Below, in pieces: positions 27,920-36,740 of a DNA stretch of 64,000 nucleotides; position 1 is the first letter of the stretch; each line of letters opens with the position of its first letter. Below the pieces are notes generated by a model, which was not told the origin of the DNA, made no database searches, and saw only the letters and a program-made list of their open reading frames with translations. Location of the stretch: NCBI GenBank assembly GCA_020854265.1, contig JADZFU010000001.1, positions 30,938 to 94,937 on the forward strand, written 5' to 3'. The stretch is from Candidatus Uhrbacteria bacterium. GTDB taxonomy: Bacteria > Patescibacteriota > Patescibacteriia > 2-12-FULL-60-25. The position numbers and the translations under genes are program-made.

Positions 27920-28372
27920 ATGCAGACGGAAATCCATCCCGAACAGCGACACCGCTTCAACGAAGCCTGCGAGAGCATGACGAGCCAGCTACGCAGCCAC
28001 GTGCCGTCCGAGCGCATCCAGCGCGCCGACACGCATGGCAAGAAGCGCTACATCGCGGGGCCGTTCATCGACGGCAACCTCGCGCTCCAGCTCATCTTGA
28101 GTTTCGATCTGACCACCTACGAGATCAATACCATGATCCGCTCGGTGGACGGCGACTTCATGACGCAGGATGCCATCCTGGTCGTGATGATGAATTTCGT
28201 CACCGGCAGCTGCCGGATCATGCACAAGAACGGACCGGGTCCGAACGATCTGATCCGTACCATCACGCGAGGCTTCGACTTCAGCGAGTCGACCTTCCCG
28301 CAGGGCGCCGAGATGAGGCCGGATCTCTGGCGCAACCTCGTCGCCGTGATGCTCACGGCTTTCGGCCACTGA
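27920..28372 (+). CDS. Hypothetical protein
   Basis: MQTEIHPEQRHRFNEACESM...; GGAGG SD 9 nt upstream; own terminator. Confidence 0.65.
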   Translation: MQTEIHPEQRHRFNEACESMTSQLRSHVPSERIQRADTHGKKRYIAGPFIDGNLALQLILSFDLTTYEINTMIRSVDGDFMTQDAILVVMMNFVTGSCRIMHKNGPGPNDLIRTITRGFDFSESTFPQGAEMRPDLWRNLVAVMLTAFGH

Positions 28373-28377
28373 CATTT

Positions 28378-28418
28378 CAGAAAACCCTCCCCGCGAGCAG
28401 CGGAGAGGGTTTTTTTAT
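28378..28418 (+). terminator. Rho-independent terminator
   Basis: aaaaccctccccgcgagcagcggagagggttttttt. Confidence 0.65.
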
Positions 28419-28425
28419 TAAAAAA

Positions 28426-28434
28426 TGGTATGAT
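28426..28434 (+). promoter_or_regulatory. Extended -10 TGG-TATGAT, 9 nt before ATG 28444
   Basis: aatggtatgatgtatggcatatgg. Confidence 0.45.
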
Positions 28435-28443
28435 GTATGGCAT

Positions 28444-29322
28444 ATGGCTTCGGCCAATCCTTTTCATCCAGACCCATCAACCCAAGCCGGACTTGAGCAG
28501 ATCGCGAACAGCATACGCCAAGATATCATCGCCGCCTTGGTTGAAGCCAAGTCCGGACATAGTGCCGGTCCGCTTGGAATGGCCGATATTTTTACCGCGC
28601 TTTATTTTCGTGTTCTCCGTATTGATCCGAATCGGCCTGATTGGTCAGAACGCGACCGAGTCGTGCTCTCCAATGCGCATATTTGTCCCGTGCTATACGC
28701 AACACTTGCCCAGCGCGGCTTTTGTTCGCGCGAGGAGTTTTTAACCCGGCTCCGCAAGATCGGCTCGCCTTTTCAAGGACACTCCAATAACCATTTCGGT
28801 ATCGGGATAGAGACATGCGGCGGGCCGCTTGGACAAGGTCTTTCGCAAGCGGTTGGCATGGCGCTTGCGGCGCGCATGGACCAAGCACGTTGGAAAACCG
28901 TCTGCTTGATGAGCGATGGAGAATTGGATGAAGGCCAGAGCTGGGAGGCGTTCATGCTTGCAGGCAAAGAACGTTTGCATAATCTGACGGCCGTTATAGA
29001 TCGCAATAATATCCAAATCGACGGATACACCGAGGACATCATGCCGCTCGAGCCGCTGGCAGATAAATTCCGTGCATTTAACTGGCATGTGATCGAGATT
29101 GACGGACATAATATGGAAGAGATTCTCGATGCCTTCTCGTTTGCCGATACGATCTATGAAAAACCGACCGTTATCATCGCCCATACCATTCCCGGAAAAG
29201 GGGTCAGTTTCATGGAGCGTAAATTCGAGTGGCATGGAAAACCGCCAAATCCAGATGAAGCTAGGCTGGCCTTGAAAGAACTTCGGACCCTTGGAGGTAA
29301 AATACAAAGCGAACACGAATAA
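28444..29322 (+). CDS. Transketolase, N-terminal (TPP-binding) subunit
   Basis: VEAKSGHSAGPLGMADIFTALYF...GGPLGQGLSQAVGMALAARMD...SDGELDEGQSWEA; start trimmed from ORF 27820. Confidence 0.92.
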   Translation: MASANPFHPDPSTQAGLEQIANSIRQDIIAALVEAKSGHSAGPLGMADIFTALYFRVLRIDPNRPDWSERDRVVLSNAHICPVLYATLAQRGFCSREEFLTRLRKIGSPFQGHSNNHFGIGIETCGGPLGQGLSQAVGMALAARMDQARWKTVCLMSDGELDEGQSWEAFMLAGKERLHNLTAVIDRNNIQIDGYTEDIMPLEPLADKFRAFNWHVIEIDGHNMEEILDAFSFADTIYEKPTVIIAHTIPGKGVSFMERKFEWHGKPPNPDEARLALKELRTLGGKIQSEHE

Positions 29323-29345
29323 TCAAATAAATACATCACAATCAT

Positions 29346-30335
29346 ATGCCTACCCAAAAACCTTCGATGAAAGCTGCCGGTATCGCTCTGGTCATCCTTT
29401 CCGTTCTGCTAATAGCCGCAACGCTTTCCATGATTTGGAGGTCAACGAAAGAACTGGCGAATCTCGGGCCATCGCCTGCCATGCGGGTTTTTTATGGTGA
29501 AAGCGGAGGAGCATTCGTTGCCGGATCGCCGGGAATTGCCACTTCCATGCCGATGAAGGACGGAGCGGACTTCTTGGTTGCAAGAGAAGAGATGATGATT
29601 GCTCCCCCGTACATGCCCGAGTCGGGAGCATCGCCGGAAGACCGCGACCGCGTCGGACAAAAAATTATTCGGACGGGAAGCTTGATCCTGCGCGTAGATG
29701 ATGCCGCGAAGCAAATGGAAGCATTAAAACAACTCGCCGAACGCATGGGCGGCTTCATCTCTCAAGCGAATCTGTCCGATAACGGCGGCGTCAAGACGGC
29801 TTATGCCACGCTCCGCGTACCGACGGATAAATACCGTGAAACCGTTGATGAAACCAAAAAACTCGCAACCCTTGTCCTTTCTGAACAGGAAAGCGGCGAT
29901 GATGTTACGGACCAATTTGTCGATCTGGAAGCCAGACTCAAGGCTGCCCGCGCCGAAGAAGCCCAGTATCTCGAAATCCTCAAAACAGCACGCACCATTG
30001 AAGACACGCTGGCCGTGACGGAGCGCTTGGCGAATGTTCGGGCGCGCATCGAGCAGATGGACGGCCAAATGCGCCATCTTGATGACCGAACGTCATACGC
30101 GACATTGAGCGTAACCATGACCGAGGACACGAGGATCGAAGCCCCGACAAAAACATGGGATCCAGGAGAAACCGTGCGCATGGCCACGCGTGCATTGATT
30201 GAAACTCTGCAGGGACTGATTGATGCCCTGATTGCCTTCGGTGTCTTCTTCATCGGTCTTGTTTTGCCGGTCTTGCTCGTGCTCGCGTTTGGAGCATGGA
30301 TTCTGATCATGGCATGGAAGCGCTTCATAAAATAA
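29346..30335 (+). CDS. DUF4349-like membrane protein
   Basis: TGSLILRVDDAAKQMEALKQLAERMGGFISQANLS...YATLRVPTDKY...DRTSYATLSVTM, C-terminal TM. Confidence 0.8.
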   Translation: MPTQKPSMKAAGIALVILSVLLIAATLSMIWRSTKELANLGPSPAMRVFYGESGGAFVAGSPGIATSMPMKDGADFLVAREEMMIAPPYMPESGASPEDRDRVGQKIIRTGSLILRVDDAAKQMEALKQLAERMGGFISQANLSDNGGVKTAYATLRVPTDKYRETVDETKKLATLVLSEQESGDDVTDQFVDLEARLKAARAEEAQYLEILKTARTIEDTLAVTERLANVRARIEQMDGQMRHLDDRTSYATLSVTMTEDTRIEAPTKTWDPGETVRMATRALIETLQGLIDALIAFGVFFIGLVLPVLLVLAFGAWILIMAWKRFIK

Positions 30336-30338
30336 GGT

Positions 30339-31316
30339 ATGACGAAACCGATCTTGAATCCCAAGCTATTCGACAAGGACGTCGAACAAATCCCCACCCG
30401 TAACGGGTATGGGGATGGCTTGGTCGAGATCGGCAAACAAGATGAGCGCATTGTCGTTTTGACCGGCGACCTGGCCGAGTCGACGCGAGCCCATCTTTTT
30501 CAAAAAGAGTTTCCAAACCGCTTTGTCGAATGCGGCGTTGCGGAGCAAAACATGATGGGAGTTGCTGCTGGCCTGGCGTTTTCCGGAAAAATTCCGTTTG
30601 TCAGCTCTTATGCCGTTTTCGTTCCGGGGCGCAATTGGGACCAGCTGCGCGTTTCGGTTTGTTATGGGAATGCCAATGTAAAAGTCGCTGGTGCACATGC
30701 AGGTATAAGCGTCGGACCTGACGGCGCAACCCATCAAGCATTGGAAGATATTGCCATCACCCGAGTGCTGCCGAATCTGACCGTGATTGTGCCGTGCGAT
30801 TATTATGAAACAAAGAAAGCAACCATCGCCTTGGCAAAAATGAAAGGCCCCGCGTACTTCCGTTTTGCACGCGAAAAGACGCCCGTGATTACAACGGACA
30901 AAACACCGTTCAAAATCGGGGAAGCCATAGTCATGCGCGAAGGGAAAGACGTGACAATTGCCGCGTGCGGACCGCTTGTATACGAGGCGCTCGTCGCCGC
31001 TGAAGAACTCTCAAAGTCCGGAGTCTCGTGCGAAGTCCTTAACTGTCATACGCTCAAACCGTTCGATGAAGACACCCTGATCAAGAGCGTAAAAAAGACA
31101 GGCTGTGTCGTCACAGTTGAAGAGCATCAAATCACCGGAGGGTTAGGCGGGGCCGTTGCCGAGACCTTGGGGAGAAATCTCCCAGCTCCGATCGAGATGG
31201 TCGGCATGCCCAACAGTTTTGGCGAGTCCGGAGAACCGAGTGAGCTGCTCAAGAAATATGGGATGACTTCCAAAGATATCGTAAAAGCTGTCAAAAAAGT
31301 AACAAAAAGAGCTTGA
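30339..31316 (+). CDS. Transketolase, C-terminal subunit
   Basis: VLTGDLAESTRAHLFQKEFPNRFVECGVAEQNMMGVAAGLAFSGKIPFVSSYAVF...GPDGATHQALEDIA. Confidence 0.92.
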   Translation: MTKPILNPKLFDKDVEQIPTRNGYGDGLVEIGKQDERIVVLTGDLAESTRAHLFQKEFPNRFVECGVAEQNMMGVAAGLAFSGKIPFVSSYAVFVPGRNWDQLRVSVCYGNANVKVAGAHAGISVGPDGATHQALEDIAITRVLPNLTVIVPCDYYETKKATIALAKMKGPAYFRFAREKTPVITTDKTPFKIGEAIVMREGKDVTIAACGPLVYEALVAAEELSKSGVSCEVLNCHTLKPFDEDTLIKSVKKTGCVVTVEEHQITGGLGGAVAETLGRNLPAPIEMVGMPNSFGESGEPSELLKKYGMTSKDIVKAVKKVTKRA

Positions 31317-31341
31317 CAAAAATAACAAAATATGATAATGT
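31313..31341 (+). promoter_or_regulatory. Promoter-like TTGACA-17-TAATGT
   Basis: ttgacaaaaataacaaaatatgataatgt; AT-rich patch directly upstream of a terminator. Confidence 0.45.
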
Positions 31342-31370
31342 TAATCTAAGTTGCACAAAAATCAGATATT

Positions 31371-31401
31371 AAAAAAACCGCTCTACCGAGCGGTTTTTTT
31401 G
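31371..31401. terminator. Bidirectional terminator
   Basis: aaaaaaaccgctctaccgagcggttttttt. Confidence 0.8.
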
Positions 31402-32786
31402 TTTTCGATACTACATCGATAATCTTTCGGGTCAAAAATGGTTGGCTTCACTTTCTTGCCTGACAAGAATTGGGAGATGCGTTTTCCGCCATAAATGGAA
31501 GGCAATATTCCGATGCCATTACACCCAAGATTGTACAAAAGATGCGGATTGCATGGCTCGGGCCCGATTAAACGGATGCCATTGGCCGTGTACCCCATGA
31601 GACCATGCCATGTATACGCAGGCTCGATCGGCGAAGCGGGAGCATGTTCGTATGTGCGTTCTACGAAGGCGTTAATCTCCTTTTTTACCTCATCTGGAAA
31701 GGCTTGATTTTTATTATACGTAATACGTTCAGGCAGACGTTCCTCCGGGCCTCCGATACAGACGATGTTGTGACGAATATGTTTTTCCTTGTCGTGGGGG
31801 CGTCGTGTCAAGTAATAATATATTTCCCCTTGGGCCGATACCTTGGTATCCGCCGGAAAATAACTGATCGCCGTCGGAGATCGGTCAATCGGATCGAGAT
31901 ACGCCTGCATATAACCTATGGTTCCGTGTACTTGCTCGTGAAAATTCACGTCAATATCAGCCCCTCCCCTATTAAGGATGGTGATCTGCTCAAATCCATT
32001 GGTGCAGAGCACGGTTTTTTTTGATCGTACCTCGACCCCATTTGCATGTATCACCGAGCCTGTTCCATTCAATTCCAGGATATTTGCAGTCGCATATTCA
32101 TAAATCGCGAAACGATCGGGATACTGTGCGAGCAAATATCCTGCGAGTTCCTCGGTGAATGAGGCACTATTCATGCAGCCCTTTGGGGAAAATCCCGCAG
32201 CTACGTATTGCGGATCGTCGGTTTCCAAAAGAGACTGGATTTCGTGATGCGTGATGAGCGAGACGAGATCGGCGCGGTCGGATGCGACGCCTTCAAGCCA
32301 TTTAGCATGATCCTTGGCAAGAAAAATACTCCGCTCGATCGGGATACCGGCACGTTTTTTCCAGTATGCATCCTCAAGATACCTGATCATTTGGGAACGG
32401 CTTGAAAAACCGACATAACCTGTACACCGATGAAGCGGCGTTTGAAGATTCGCATCATGGATAATGGTTTCAAGATCTACCCATGCGGAGTCAATCGCAT
32501 CCTGTGCTTGCGCTGCCAAATCCAAACCGAATTCTGCAACGATATTTGAAAATGGACGCTCAAAATAACTTACAACCTGTCCCGCATTGTGTCCCGTAGC
32601 TCCATGCGCGACCAAGTTTGCCTCGATGATGGCCACGGATTTATCGGTTTTTTTCAATGTGAAATATGCCGTGGATAGGCCGGCGATTCCCCCGCCAATA
32701 ACTGCGACATCAACCTTGGTGTCGGCAGAGAGACGGGTCTCTTTGCGCGTGCGTTTGAGCTGGTCTATCCACGGAGAAAGGTTCAT
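31383..32786 (-). CDS. FAD-dependent oxidoreductase, DAO family
   Basis: DVAVIGGGIAGLSTAYFTLKKTDKSVAIIEANLVAHGATGHNAGQV. Confidence 0.88.
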   Translation of the reverse strand: MNLSPWIDQLKRTRKETRLSADTKVDVAVIGGGIAGLSTAYFTLKKTDKSVAIIEANLVAHGATGHNAGQVVSYFERPFSNIVAEFGLDLAAQAQDAIDSAWVDLETIIHDANLQTPLHRCTGYVGFSSRSQMIRYLEDAYWKKRAGIPIERSIFLAKDHAKWLEGVASDRADLVSLITHHEIQSLLETDDPQYVAAGFSPKGCMNSASFTEELAGYLLAQYPDRFAIYEYATANILELNGTGSVIHANGVEVRSKKTVLCTNGFEQITILNRGGADIDVNFHEQVHGTIGYMQAYLDPIDRSPTAISYFPADTKVSAQGEIYYYLTRRPHDKEKHIRHNIVCIGGPEERLPERITYNKNQAFPDEVKKEINAFVERTYEHAPASPIEPAYTWHGLMGYTANGIRLIGPEPCNPHLLYNLGCNGIGILPSIYGGKRISQFLSGKKVKPTIFDPKDYRCSIENKKTAR

Positions 32787-32854
32787 GTACCCATTTTGAC
32801 TGCAGAACGACCTCCTGCCAAGCTCGGAAACGGCTCTTTCCCAATGGAGTATCC

Positions 32855-33940
32855 ATGTCTGCTGAAATCGAGCGACGGTTTGTGATCGAATCCATCGATC
32901 CCGACTTCCACCGGAGAGCGTTCAAGCGCATCCGTATCGAGCAGGGCTACTACAGCACCATGCCCGGGACCAGCCTGCGCATCCGCATCAAGGACGGCAT
33001 GTCGGCCGTTATCACGCACAAGCGGGGCAATGGCCTCGTGCGCGAAGAAATCGAAGGCACTCTCCCGTTCGAGACGGCACGCGCCCAGCTTGAGCACGCC
33101 TGCGACTATCGTATTTTCAAGACGAGGCATCTCGTCGACCGATGGGAGATCGACGAGTTCCACGGTCCCCTTTCCGGGCTTTGGATTGCCGAGATCGAGC
33201 TCCGTTCGCATGACGAGCCGCTCCCGGAGTTTCCGCGCTGGATCACGTCGGTAAAGGAGGTTACGGACTCGGTGAATAATCTCGCCTTGGCCGAGCTCGC
33301 CTCCTTCATCGAGGGACGCGAGCTGGACCGGCCGGTACGCGAGTACCTCCGTTCGCCGGTGCCGATCGCGGTCCTGACCGGAGGTCCAGGATCCGGCAAG
33401 AGCACGGCAATGGAGGCTCTCAAGCAGGAATTCGGCGACCGGATCGTCTTTTTGCCCGAGATGGCGACTCTGGTAATGCAGCAGGTCGGCTTCAAGCCGC
33501 CCCCGGCTGATGACATTGTCGGCCAGGCGCATTTCCAGCGCATGATTTTCGGCGCGCAGCGCGTTTTCGAGCACGGCGCACAGAGCGAGGCCCTGCTCCA
33601 AGGCAAGAAGCTCGTCCTCGCCGACCGCGGCACGCTCGACAATGCCGCTTACCTACCGGACGGGCTCAAGGATCTCGCGCGCATCTGCGGGATTGTGCCT
33701 GACGAAGAAGTCCGCCGCTACAGGCAGATCATCTGGCTCGACTCGCCTCCCAAAGAGGTCTACGAGCAGATCAAGGGCAATAACCCGGTACGCCGCGAAA
33801 CCTATGAAGAGGCTGACGCGCTCGGCACCCGCATCCTGCACTGTTGGCGCAGCCCTCTTCTCGTCGAAGTTTTCGGCCAGAGTTGGGATGGCAAGCTTGC
33901 GCACGTACGGAAGCTTGTGAGCGATCTACTGCGTGACTAG
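32855..33940 (+). CDS. CYTH domain fused to AAA/P-loop kinase-like domain
   Basis: EIERRFVIESID...QGYYSTMPGTSLRIRIKDG...IAEIEL; then VLTGGPGSGKSTAMEALKQEFGDRIVFLPEMATLV. Confidence 0.88.
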   Translation: MSAEIERRFVIESIDPDFHRRAFKRIRIEQGYYSTMPGTSLRIRIKDGMSAVITHKRGNGLVREEIEGTLPFETARAQLEHACDYRIFKTRHLVDRWEIDEFHGPLSGLWIAEIELRSHDEPLPEFPRWITSVKEVTDSVNNLALAELASFIEGRELDRPVREYLRSPVPIAVLTGGPGSGKSTAMEALKQEFGDRIVFLPEMATLVMQQVGFKPPPADDIVGQAHFQRMIFGAQRVFEHGAQSEALLQGKKLVLADRGTLDNAAYLPDGLKDLARICGIVPDEEVRRYRQIIWLDSPPKEVYEQIKGNNPVRRETYEEADALGTRILHCWRSPLLVEVFGQSWDGKLAHVRKLVSDLLRD

Positions 33941-33950
33941 TTGCATTTTA

Positions 33951-33984
33951 AAACCCCTCCGGCTGACTGCGGAGGGGTTTTACT
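33951..33984 (+). terminator. Rho-independent terminator
   Basis: aaaacccctccggctgactgcggaggggtttt. Confidence 0.7.
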
Positions 33985-34258
33985 GATCAGGATCGCCATA
34001 TACTGGCTGGAGCATGTGCTTGAGCCCTTTCCAGGCCTTTGCAACTTGGCCCACATTCCAACCGACAGCGCGTGCTACGGCCCGTGGATCGGTGCGTACC
34101 AGCGCGCAAAAAAGCTCGATGTCCTTGATTCGGCGGACTTCGCAAATCGGCTCAAAATCGTACGGCAATAGCAGCCGGTCGATCAGGAGAATGGCTCCGA
34201 AATCTTCGTCGGAAAGCGGCAGCTCGCGTCTGAACTCGAGACTGAAACTCCTTGGCAT
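33980..34258 (-). CDS. Hypothetical small protein
   Basis: 92-aa open frame between terminator and next gene. Confidence 0.45.
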   Translation of the reverse strand: MPRSFSLEFRRELPLSDEDFGAILLIDRLLLPYDFEPICEVRRIKDIELFCALVRTDPRAVARAVGWNVGQVAKAWKGLKHMLQPVYGDPDQ

Positions 34259-34307
34259 GAAAATGACCTAGGCCGACCTTGGCAGGTTTCTTGTATTATT
34301 TCAAGCC

Positions 34308-34712
34308 TCAGGCGGCGGTGATTTTTCCGGCATCAGGATCGATGATCCAACCAGCGGCAATGTCGGTACTTGGCAGGTCTTCAAGACCCAGCTTCTTTGA
34401 CCACTTTGAGATGAACTTGGTGATGATTGGCAGGTGGGATACGAAGATTACCCCATGCGCTTCTGTTGGAGGCAGGAGATCGGAAAGATCCCCGTCCATG
34501 CCGATCCGGTCGTCCTCTACATGTGGGATTTTGAGCCGCTCGGCGATAAGCTCGCCTGTTTCGCGGGTGCGGGGCGTGGGCGATACGCGCACCTCTTTCC
34601 AGCCTGGAACACCCAAAAGACGCTGGGCAATTTGCCCCGCGGCTGCCCTCCCCTCTGGGGTTAATGAGCCGGAGGAGAAGGCGTATCCCGCATGACGGAT
34701 AATGGCGAACAT
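34308..34712 (-). CDS. Histidine phosphatase family protein
   Basis: FAIIRHAGYAFSSGSLTPEGRAAAGQIAQRLLG...VSPTPRTRETGELIAERL...VIFVSHLPI; start trimmed to exclude tRNA-Asp. Confidence 0.85.
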   Translation of the reverse strand: MFAIIRHAGYAFSSGSLTPEGRAAAGQIAQRLLGVPGWKEVRVSPTPRTRETGELIAERLKIPHVEDDRIGMDGDLSDLLPPTEAHGVIFVSHLPIITKFISKWSKKLGLEDLPSTDIAAGWIIDPDAGKITAA

Positions 34713-34771
34713 ACGACTTGCCAAGCGAGGCTGTCTTTGGTAGGGTAATGCCCGCCGAGCAAAGAAATCAA

Positions 34772-34849
34772 GGGTCCGTGGTGTAGCCCGGTTAACACGT
34801 CTCCCTGTCACGGAGAAGACCGAGGGTTCGAATCCCTTCGGACCCGCCA
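34772..34849 (+). tRNA. tRNA-Asp (anticodon GTC), CCA encoded
   Basis: gggtccgtggtgtagcccggttaacacgtctccctgtcacggagaagaccgagggttcgaatcccttcggacccgcca. Confidence 0.95.
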
Positions 34850-34911
34850 TACATAAGCCCGCCAAAAGCGGGTATTGTGTTACTATTTTGAATATCAAAT
34901 TGAACCCTTCT

Positions 34912-35274
34912 ATGGATAAGAACTATTTTCTTGAACTTGAACTGTCTATTTTATCGCCAGAAGTCCGGCGATCCCGTGAAAAACTTGATGCGCTCCTGGC
35001 CGATGATTTTATGGAAATCGGGAGCTCGGGAGCTATGTACAAAAAACATGACACGCTTACACATTTGCCAAACTCTACCGATAAGACAGAGTATGAGCTT
35101 TTTGATTTTGACGCACGCTCATTGTCCGAGGAACTCGTACAAACATTTTTTAAAACCAAACGCACGATAAACGACTCTGATGTAACAATCTCGAATCGTA
35201 CTTCGCTATGGAAAAAGCATGGCGATAGCTGGCAAATGGTCTATCACCAAGGAACGCCATCAAAGCAAGTTTAA
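34912..35274 (+). CDS. DUF4440/NTF2-like protein
   Basis: LDALLADDFMEIGSSGAMYKKHDTLTHL...SNRTSLWKKHGDSWQMVYHQGTPS. Confidence 0.8.
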   Translation: MDKNYFLELELSILSPEVRRSREKLDALLADDFMEIGSSGAMYKKHDTLTHLPNSTDKTEYELFDFDARSLSEELVQTFFKTKRTINDSDVTISNRTSLWKKHGDSWQMVYHQGTPSKQV

Positions 35275-35278
35275 CCGT

Positions 35279-36139
35279 ATGGCCCTGCACACCCGTCTCT
35301 CTCCTCTTTTCTCCTATCTCCTGATAGGGATTGCCGTCCTCATTATTGGAGGGATGGCGTGGCAGTGGATTCAACCGCCGCCAAAGACTGGAGATTGGCA
35401 AAGCCAGCTTGCCGTTTTGTCTACGGCCGAGTTTAACGGAGATTCGGTTACCATTAAAAATGTCAGGAATTTCCGGTATGAAGGCAGCGAGTCGGAGCAG
35501 GATATGCGTCCCGCCTATTACGACCGGAAATATGATCTGACAAAGCTGGTAAAGGTCTGGTATGTCAGCGAACCGTTTAAAGAGCTGAGTGCGGCTGCGC
35601 ACACGTTTTTATCATTCGAATTTTCCGACGGAAATTTTTTGAGCATCACCATCGAGGCAAGAAAATTAAAAGGGCAAGATTACAAACTGGAGAAAGGACT
35701 GCTCCACACCTATCCCCTCATGTACATTGCGGCCGACGAACGTGATTCAATTTTTGTGCGCGCAAATATCCGCAAATCGGATATCTATCTCTATCCAGTG
35801 AGGACAACGCCGGAGAAAGGACGCCAGCTATTGGTGGATATGCTCGAAGAAATGAATCAGCTTGCCGTTGAACCGGAATGGTACAATACCATGCTCGATA
35901 ATTGCACCTCGCGCATCGCCTATCATGTAAATCGGATCACGCCAGGACGCCTCCCTGCCTTGCCTTGGGAGTCGTATGTGACGGGTTTTGCCGACAAATT
36001 TGCCCTGGAGCACAATTTGTTGGATACGGAACTGCCGCTGGAAGAGGCGCGAAAAAAATACTATATCACTCCTGTCTCGCAGAGCATCGAACCAGACGAA
36101 AATTATTCTGAAAAAATCCGTTCTGGCTGGACGGATTAG
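35279..36139 (+). CDS. DUF4105-like membrane protein
   Basis: N-terminal TM; TFLSFEFSDGNFLSITIEARK...YNTMLDNCTSRIAYHVN. Confidence 0.8.
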   Translation: MALHTRLSPLFSYLLIGIAVLIIGGMAWQWIQPPPKTGDWQSQLAVLSTAEFNGDSVTIKNVRNFRYEGSESEQDMRPAYYDRKYDLTKLVKVWYVSEPFKELSAAAHTFLSFEFSDGNFLSITIEARKLKGQDYKLEKGLLHTYPLMYIAADERDSIFVRANIRKSDIYLYPVRTTPEKGRQLLVDMLEEMNQLAVEPEWYNTMLDNCTSRIAYHVNRITPGRLPALPWESYVTGFADKFALEHNLLDTELPLEEARKKYYITPVSQSIEPDENYSEKIRSGWTD

Positions 36140-36720
36140 GATTTGGCAAGCTCGACCACTTCTTCTGAATCCTTGGTCACGATGTAGAAGAATGCCGGCG
36201 GAATATTGAATGGAGTGAAATCGATTCGCAGATTTGGAAATCGCTCTTCCATCTCTTTCTTGGTAAGAAGCGAGAGCTGGATTTGGATAAACACGCCGCT
36301 CGGTTTAACTACGCGCATCACCGCATCCATGATGCTGTTGCGCATTTTCTCATCGAACATTACGAGTGGCAGGGTCGAGATAACTGCATCCACCTGCTCG
36401 ACGCCGGCCTCTTTCAAATATTTTTCAAGATGTTCGGCCGAGTCATTGATTACCACCATGCGGTCGTCATTCAATTTGCGGAGGCTCTCTGCATAGGCAG
36501 GATTAAGCTCAAAGACCATGAGCCGAGTTTCTGGACGCATTTGCTGGAGAATCTCCTTGGTGATTGCGCCGTTGCCGCCGCCTAATTCGACGAGAAACTT
36601 TGCTTCATCGAAGCGGACGGGCTTGGTCATTTTTCGAGCCGCTTGCGGCGAGCACGGAAAAACCGTGCCGACGGTTTTCATGTTCTTAAAGGCATTGATG
36701 ATGAAGTCGAAATTATTCAC
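36136..36720 (-). CDS. Class I SAM-dependent methyltransferase
   Basis: FLVELGGGNGAITKEILQQMRPETRLMVFELNPAYAE. Confidence 0.85.
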   Translation of the reverse strand: MNNFDFIINAFKNMKTVGTVFPCSPQAARKMTKPVRFDEAKFLVELGGGNGAITKEILQQMRPETRLMVFELNPAYAESLRKLNDDRMVVINDSAEHLEKYLKEAGVEQVDAVISTLPLVMFDEKMRNSIMDAVMRVVKPSGVFIQIQLSLLTKKEMEERFPNLRIDFTPFNIPPAFFYIVTKDSEEVVELAKS

Positions 36721-36740
36721 AGGTTTTTCTGGTTAAACGG

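Noticed and set aside
34713-34898. N-terminal extension MIFKIVTQ...GPKGFEPSVFSVTGRRVNRATPRT of ORF 34308..34898
   Set aside because: This is the reverse complement of tRNA-Asp, a classic false translation; the true start is at 34712.
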